In this document: positions 59,337 through 64,000 of the stretch, one piece after another
How positions within the stretch are numbered: the first letter of the stretch is position 1
Layout of the letters: each line of letters begins with the position of its first letter
DNA from: Streptomyces sp. NBC_01314
Lineage (GTDB): Bacteria; Actinomycetota; Actinomycetes; Streptomycetales; Streptomycetaceae
Assembly (NCBI RefSeq): GCF_041435215.1
Contig: NZ_CP108394.1
Span: forward strand, 5,642,001 to 5,706,000
Direction of reading: 5' to 3'
DNA length: 64,000 nucleotides
Position numbers and translations under genes: made by a program
The notes under the pieces: model-generated
Told to the model about the DNA's origin: nothing
The model's input: the letters and a program-made list of their open reading frames with translations, nothing else
Database searches by the model: none

Positions 59337-59638
59337 CAGACGATAGAACGCCCCTACGGATGCGACAAGTGGGGATCCGGTGAACGGAGTCACATCACTG
59401 ATTAGTAGGAAGCAAGTTGCCTGATTTGGGGTGAAGTTCGGTGCTCAGTGGGTTTTGGCGGTGCGTAGTCTGTGCGGCATGCACACCACTGGGAGCCGAG
59501 TGACGTTTGAGCACGTCGTCGTCCTGGGTGCGGTACGGATGAATGCCAACAGGACCGCATCCGTACTTCGGGGGGACAGGAAACCAGCCGCCGTTTCCAG
59601 GCGCGCACGGGTGCGCCTGCCCGAGGAGTAGTCGTTCG
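59337..59638. promoter_or_regulatory. Intergenic region before the class A PBP gene
   Basis: About 300 bases hold the PBP promoter and a GAGGAG ribosome site near 59622. Short open frames here are unconvincing, and I see no other element. Confidence 0.4.
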
Positions 59639-62302
59639 ATGAGCGAGCACCGTCGCAAACCGCCGCAGCCGCAGGGAGGCGGACGTGCCGCGGCCCGACG
59701 CGGCCAGTCGGCGTCCGCCGGCCGCCGCGCGGCACCGCGGGGCGCCACCGGGTCACTTTCCGACACCTATGGCGCGGGAGGTGAGGAGACCCAGTTCGAG
59801 GGCCGTGCCGCGACTCGACGAGCGTCGCAGAGAAGCACCGACCTCGGCGTCGGCGGCCGCCGTAGAGCCGTCGAACCCGCAGGGCGTGCACCAGGCCGAG
59901 GCCGTGGACGCGCGGCGCCACCCGGAAAGAAGCGCTTTATCGACTACCCACGCGCGGGAAAGTACGGGGCGATGCGCTGGGTTCCGTCGTGGCGTCAGGT
60001 GACAGGGCTGTTCATCGGGTTCTTCGGAAGCCTGGTGGCGGCGGCCGGCATCGGATACGCGGTCGTGGCGGTTCCCGACCCGGCCGAGGCCGCGACGGCG
60101 CAGAACAACGTCTACTACTGGTCTGACGGCACTCAGATGGTCGCGACGGGCGGTGAGGTCAACCGCCAGATCATCGCGTACGAGAAGATCCCCAAGGCGA
60201 TGCGCTACGCCGTCATGTCGGCCGAGAACAAGACGTTCGAGACGGACAGCGGCGTCGACCCGATGGGTATCGCCCGAGCTGTTGTCAACATGGCCAAGGG
60301 TGGTCAGACACAGGGTGGGTCGACCATCACCCAGCAGTACGTGAAGAACGCCATGCTCGACGATCAGTCGCAGACCCTGTCGCGGAAGGTCAAGGAACTC
60401 TTCATCTCGGTCAAGGTGGGCACCTCGGTCGAGAAGGAAGACATCATGCGGGGGTACCTGAACACCGCGTACTACGGACGTGGTGCGTACGGCATTCAGG
60501 CGGCCGCCCGCACGTACTTCGGCGAGGACGCCGACAAGCTCAATCCGAGCCAGTGTGCCTTCCTCGCCGCGGTCCTCAAGGGCGCCACGTACTACGATCC
60601 GGCCGGCGCGCCGTCGATCGACCCGGCCGCCTCGCCGGAGAACAACCGCAAGCGGGCCTCGGAGCGCTGGCGCTGGATCCTGGACGAGATGGTCAAGGAC
60701 AAGCACCTGTCCGCGGCCGACCGGGCCAAGTACCCCGATTTCCCCAAGATCCAGAGCCCGCGGTCCAACGCCCAGTTGGGGGGTCAGATCGGCTACCTCG
60801 TCGACACGGCCAAGGGTTATATCCTCAACAACACGGACATCAGTCAGAAGAAGCTCGAACAGGGCGGCTACGAGATCCACACGACCTTCGACAAGAACAA
60901 GGTCAAGGAACTCGAGAAGGCCGTGGCGAAGGTCCGCAAGGAGAACATCAAGCCCGACCTGCGCCCGAAGACCGACACCCATGTGCAGTTCGGCGGTGCG
61001 TCGGTGAATCCGAAGTCGGGTGCCATCGAGGCGATCTACGGCGGTGTGGACGCCACCAAGCACTTCACCAACAACGCTGACGTCACCGGTGCGCAGATCG
61101 GTTCGACGATGAAGGCGTATGTCCTGGCGGCGGCCATGACCTGGGGCAAGCGCGACCCAGAACTCGATGGGGATCAGGCGCAGGACGAGCGCACCATCGT
61201 CTCCCCGAAGAGCCTTTACAGCGGCAAGAACAACCTTAAGATCAAGGACTACGACGGCCAGGTCTGGACCAATGAGAAGGGTGAGGAGTGGCTGCAGGCG
61301 AACGACGATGACGCGTCGTATGGCAGCGCGCCGAAGTACCAGATCGACCTCCGTGAGGCGATGCGGATCTCGGCTAACTCGGCCTTCGTGCAGCTGGGCA
61401 TGGACGTCGGTCTGGACCGGGTGAAGGAAGCGGCCGTCGAGGCAGGCCTCAAGGAGAGCAGCCTCGCTGGCACGAGCTTCCCGTCCTTCTCGATCGGTAT
61501 CTCCGATCCCAGCGCGATTCGTATGGCGGGCTCTTACGCGACCTTCGCCGCCAGCGGCAAGCAGAACGACCCGTTCTCGGTGAAGACGGTCGAGTATGAA
61601 GGTCTGACGAGCTTCGACCACGACGAGATCGCCGATCCCAAGCGGGCCTTCACGTCGGAGGTCGCTGACAACGTCACCGACGTACTCAAGACCGTCGTCG
61701 ACGAGGGAACCGGTACGTCGGCCCAGCTGACCGGCCGTGAGGTGGCGGGCAAGACCGGTACCACCGACGGCAACAAGTCGGCCTGGTTCGTCGGGTACAC
61801 CCCGCAGTTGTCGACCGCGATCAGCATGTACCGCATGGACGACGACGAGTCGAACAAGAACCGCACGTTCTTGGAGATGTATGGCACGGGTGGCCAGGAG
61901 ACGATCCACGGTGCCTCGTTCCCGGCCGAGATCTGGCACGACTACATGGAGGACGCGCTCAAGAATGAGCCGGCGGTGGACTTCCCGGAGCCCCAGCCGA
62001 TCGGTGTGATCGTGAACGACGACCCGGACCCGACGCCCACCCCGACGCCGACCGAGTCCGAGGAGGAGATCCCCGACGAGCCGAGCCCGACGCCGACCGA
62101 GAGCGAGATCCTGCCGTCGCCGACGCCCAGCGAGACCTGCAGAAACCCGTTCGACCCAACCTGTGAGGACACGGGCGAGACGAACACAGGCGGTACGGAT
62201 ACCGGTGGAACCGTTGGTGGGGTGACCGCGACCCCGACGGAGTCGGAGGACGATTCGAGAGGGAATCAGAACGGAGGGCTCTTCGGAGGCTCTTCAGGGT
62301 AG
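59639..62302 (+). CDS. Class A penicillin-binding protein (transglycosylase/transpeptidase)
   Basis: An 887-residue bifunctional PBP. A basic Arg/Gly/Ala-rich cytoplasmic tail of about 115 residues leads to one transmembrane helix (about 120-145). The GT51 glycosyltransferase domain (about 165-350, with AENKTFETDSGVDP and GGSTITQQYVKN) and a transpeptidase domain (about 450-770) follow. The transpeptidase motifs are STMK, SAN and KTGTT, all intact. A Pro/Thr/Ser/Glu-rich tail of about 110 residues ends in Gly. ATG 59639 with GAGGAG upstream is chosen; the frame to 59543 has no site. It ends at a parS-terminator-parS element. Confidence 0.95.
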   Translation: MSEHRRKPPQPQGGGRAAARRGQSASAGRRAAPRGATGSLSDTYGAGGEETQFEGRAATRRASQRSTDLGVGGRRRAVEPAGRAPGRGRGRAAPPGKKRFIDYPRAGKYGAMRWVPSWRQVTGLFIGFFGSLVAAAGIGYAVVAVPDPAEAATAQNNVYYWSDGTQMVATGGEVNRQIIAYEKIPKAMRYAVMSAENKTFETDSGVDPMGIARAVVNMAKGGQTQGGSTITQQYVKNAMLDDQSQTLSRKVKELFISVKVGTSVEKEDIMRGYLNTAYYGRGAYGIQAAARTYFGEDADKLNPSQCAFLAAVLKGATYYDPAGAPSIDPAASPENNRKRASERWRWILDEMVKDKHLSAADRAKYPDFPKIQSPRSNAQLGGQIGYLVDTAKGYILNNTDISQKKLEQGGYEIHTTFDKNKVKELEKAVAKVRKENIKPDLRPKTDTHVQFGGASVNPKSGAIEAIYGGVDATKHFTNNADVTGAQIGSTMKAYVLAAAMTWGKRDPELDGDQAQDERTIVSPKSLYSGKNNLKIKDYDGQVWTNEKGEEWLQANDDDASYGSAPKYQIDLREAMRISANSAFVQLGMDVGLDRVKEAAVEAGLKESSLAGTSFPSFSIGISDPSAIRMAGSYATFAASGKQNDPFSVKTVEYEGLTSFDHDEIADPKRAFTSEVADNVTDVLKTVVDEGTGTSAQLTGREVAGKTGTTDGNKSAWFVGYTPQLSTAISMYRMDDDESNKNRTFLEMYGTGGQETIHGASFPAEIWHDYMEDALKNEPAVDFPEPQPIGVIVNDDPDPTPTPTPTESEEEIPDEPSPTPTESEILPSPTPSETCRNPFDPTCEDTGETNTGGTDTGGTVGGVTATPTESEDDSRGNQNGGLFGGSSG

Positions 62303-62322
62303 CTCCCTGCCCGGCAGGATGT

Positions 62323-62336
62323 GTTTCACGTGAAAC
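62323..62336. other. parS: parS site (perfect), abutting a terminator
   Basis: GTTTCACGTGAAAC ends at 62336, and the following terminator stem begins at 62337 with no base between. It is 20 bases after the PBP stop. Confidence 0.95.
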
Positions 62337-62371
62337 AAGGGCCACCGCACCGATCAGGTGCGGTGGCCCTT
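62337..62371 (+). terminator. Terminator after the class A PBP gene
   Basis: AAGGGCCACCGCACC and its complement form a perfect 15-bp stem with loop GATCA. Confidence 0.9.
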
Positions 62372-62411
62372 GCCGTGTTCCCGAGAGACCAGGGCAGGGC
62401 GATCAGCCCAT

Positions 62412-62425
62412 GTTTCACGTGAAAC
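62412..62425. other. parS: parS site (perfect), centre of a 30-bp palindrome
   Basis: GTTTCACGTGAAAC is the centre of a perfect palindrome over 62404-62433 with arms beginning CAGCCCAT. It is 76 bases past the other parS in this gap. Confidence 0.95.
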
Positions 62426-62497
62426 ATGGGCTGTCGCACACGACGGGATGCGGTGGTCCTCGGCGTATCCCCAGGCGCGTACGGCAGGATGTGCGGC

Positions 62498-64000
62498 ATG
62501 CCCAGTGCAGAGACGACGCGAGTGAGCGTGGACGAGCCGGAGCCCGTGCGGCCGACCAAGGAGGACGAGGTCGCTTCGACCGGCAGCGAGCTGATCGGCG
62601 GCCCGATCGGGCGTCGGGCACTGCTCGGCACGTCCTGGTGGACACCGGTACGGGTCGTCGCGCTCGTGGCGATCGGCATGTTCGCGCTCGGCATGGTGCA
62701 GAAGCTGCCCTGCTACGACGGCGCCTGGTTCTTCGGGGCCAGCTCCCAATACACGCACGCCTGCTACTCGGACATCCCGCACCTCTATCAGGGGCGTGGC
62801 TTTGCCGATGGGCTCGTGCCGTACTTCGACAAGATCCCCGGCGACATGGAGTACCTCGAGTACCCGGTGCTGACCGGTGTGTTCATGGAGGTCGCCGCCT
62901 GGCTCACCCCGGGCAGCGGCACCATCCAAAAACAAGAGCAGTGGTACTGGATGGTCAACGCCGGGATGCTGATGGCGTGCGCGGCGGTCATCGCCGTCTG
63001 CTGCGCACGCATTCACCGTCGGCGCCCCTGGGACGGCCTTCTGGTGGCCCTGGCGCCCGCTTTCGCACTGACCGCCACCATCAACTGGGACCTGCTCGCT
63101 GTGGCCCTGCTGGCCGCCGCGATGCTGATGTGGTCACGCGGGCGGCCTCTCGCCTTCGGTGTGCTGATCGGCCTCGCCACAGCCGCCAAGTTCTACCCGT
63201 TCCTGGTGCTGGGACCGCTCTTCGTGCTGTGCTGGCGGGCCGGCAAGTGGCGCGCGTTCGTGACCGCGCTGCTCGGCGCCGTCGGGGCCTGGGTCGCGGT
63301 GAACATCCCGGTGATGCTCCTGGCACCCGACGGATGGGCGAAGTTCTATCGCTTCAGCCAGGAACGCGGCGTCGACTTCGGCTCCTTCTTCCTCGTTGTC
63401 TCGCAACGGATGAACATCCAGATCACGGCAGAGACGGCGAACGCATACGCGATGGTCTCGATGGTGCTCGTCTGCGGGGGCATCGCCGCGCTCACGCTGA
63501 CCGCACCGCGCCGCCCACGCTTCGCGCAGCTCGCCTTCCTGATCGTCGCGGCCTTCATCCTCACCAACAAGGTCTACTCGCCGCAGTACGTGCTCTGGCT
63601 GGTACCCCTCGCCGCGCTGGCCCGGCCCCGATGGCGGGACTTTCTTATCTGGCAGGCGTGCGAAGTGGCGTACTTCCTGGGGATCTGGATGTATCTCGCG
63701 TACACGACCAGCGGGGACGCTCACAAGGGCCTGCCTGTCGAGGGCTACCAACTCGCCATCATGGCGCACCTGTTGGGAACCATCTACCTGTGCGTCGTCG
63801 TCGTGCGGGACATCTTCATGCCCGACCGGGACACGGTGCGCCGGGCGGGTGACGACGATCCCTCCGGAGGGGTGCTCGACGGCGCGGAGGACGTTCATGT
63901 GTACGGCGCGGCGGCCCATCCCCCGCGGCACGCGATGCACTTCGAAGGGCCGCAGGTGGAATGGGGCAGCCGTGAACCGGAGACCGTTCGCCCTGAGCGA
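62498..64000 (+). CDS. GT87-type polytopic glycosyltransferase (DUF2029), cut by window end
   Basis: At least 501 residues, still open at the window end. A short charged N-terminus leads to about ten to eleven transmembrane helices between residues ~45 and 440, with the GT87 hallmarks: an acidic first loop and the Asp-rich region (YDKIPGDMEYLEYPV-like). It resembles polyprenyl-phosphate-mannose-dependent transferases such as PimE. The acceptor is unknown. The ATG at 62498 has AGGA about nine bases upstream; the open frame beginning in the parS at 62410 is another reading frame and is rejected. Confidence 0.82.
   Translation, partial: MPSAETTRVSVDEPEPVRPTKEDEVASTGSELIGGPIGRRALLGTSWWTPVRVVALVAIGMFALGMVQKLPCYDGAWFFGASSQYTHACYSDIPHLYQGRGFADGLVPYFDKIPGDMEYLEYPVLTGVFMEVAAWLTPGSGTIQKQEQWYWMVNAGMLMACAAVIAVCCARIHRRRPWDGLLVALAPAFALTATINWDLLAVALLAAAMLMWSRGRPLAFGVLIGLATAAKFYPFLVLGPLFVLCWRAGKWRAFVTALLGAVGAWVAVNIPVMLLAPDGWAKFYRFSQERGVDFGSFFLVVSQRMNIQITAETANAYAMVSMVLVCGGIAALTLTAPRRPRFAQLAFLIVAAFILTNKVYSPQYVLWLVPLAALARPRWRDFLIWQACEVAYFLGIWMYLAYTTSGDAHKGLPVEGYQLAIMAHLLGTIYLCVVVVRDIFMPDRDTVRRAGDDDPSGGVLDGAEDVHVYGAAAHPPRHAMHFEGPQVEWGSREPETVRPER

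Noticed and set aside
62410..63852. 480-codon frame starting MFHVKHGLS
   Set aside because: It begins inside a parS and runs in another frame over the GT87 gene. The overlapping GT87 frame from 62498 has transmembrane helices and a ribosome site.

Overview
The window is the replication-origin core of a Streptomyces-type linear chromosome. The evidence is a very high GC content, the order recF-gnd-dnaN-oriC-dnaA-rpmH-rnpA-yidD-yidC-jag-rsmG-parA-parB, an oriC packed with DnaA boxes of the Streptomyces type, many copies of the 14-bp parS palindrome GTTTCACGTGAAAC, the growth regulators CrgA, PknB and FhaA/FhaB, and genes for small actinobacterial families (DLW-39, DUF6344, DUF5324). The species cannot be fixed from the sequence alone. 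I see no insertion sequence, prophage or CRISPR array.

Layout. 1-8.8 kb: a tRNA-Leu, then the plus-strand cell-wall signalling operon fhaA-fhaB-pstP-rodA-pbpA-pknB. 8.9-13.4 kb: a minus-strand operon with three class E sortases, a glutamine amidotransferase, a small membrane protein and a DUF881 protein, divergent from crgA. 13.8-14.0 kb: a second cluster of DnaA boxes outside oriC. 14-22.3 kb: rhomboid protease, cyclophilin, DUF5324 protein, tRNA-Ala, an XRE regulator, a second receptor kinase, a secreted membrane-anchored protein and a 42-residue DLW-39 protein. 22.7-24.2 kb: a small secreted protein and about 1 kb of decayed sequence with a pseudogene beside tRNA-Ile. 24.4-37.1 kb: DUF3566, gyrA, gyrB, DUF721 (DciA-like), recF, gnd, dnaN, oriC and dnaA, all on the minus strand. 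37.6-43.6 kb: rpmH to parB on the plus strand. 43.8-54.3 kb: a GNAT protein, then the minus-strand block trxA, trxB, anti-sigma factor, sigM-like sigma factor, pseudokinase, murJ and a DUF6049 protein. 54.5-64 kb: CCA-adding enzyme, MFS transporter, inositol-phosphate synthase with a PadR regulator, a class A penicillin-binding protein, and a GT87 glycosyltransferase cut off by the window end.

How the genes work together. Replication initiation (dnaA, dnaN, recF, the DciA-like protein, gyrase, oriC and an extra DnaA-box cluster) sits with chromosome segregation (parA, parB and twelve perfect parS sites). Around them is apical cell-wall growth machinery (RodA, PbpA, class A PBP, MurJ, CrgA) and its phosphosignalling (PknB, PstP, FhaA, FhaB and a MurJ-linked pseudokinase). 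The most notable non-coding pattern is that parS sites are mostly built into or next to transcription-terminator hairpins at convergent gene ends, while three parS sites lie inside genes and are all read in one frame as the peptide VSRET.
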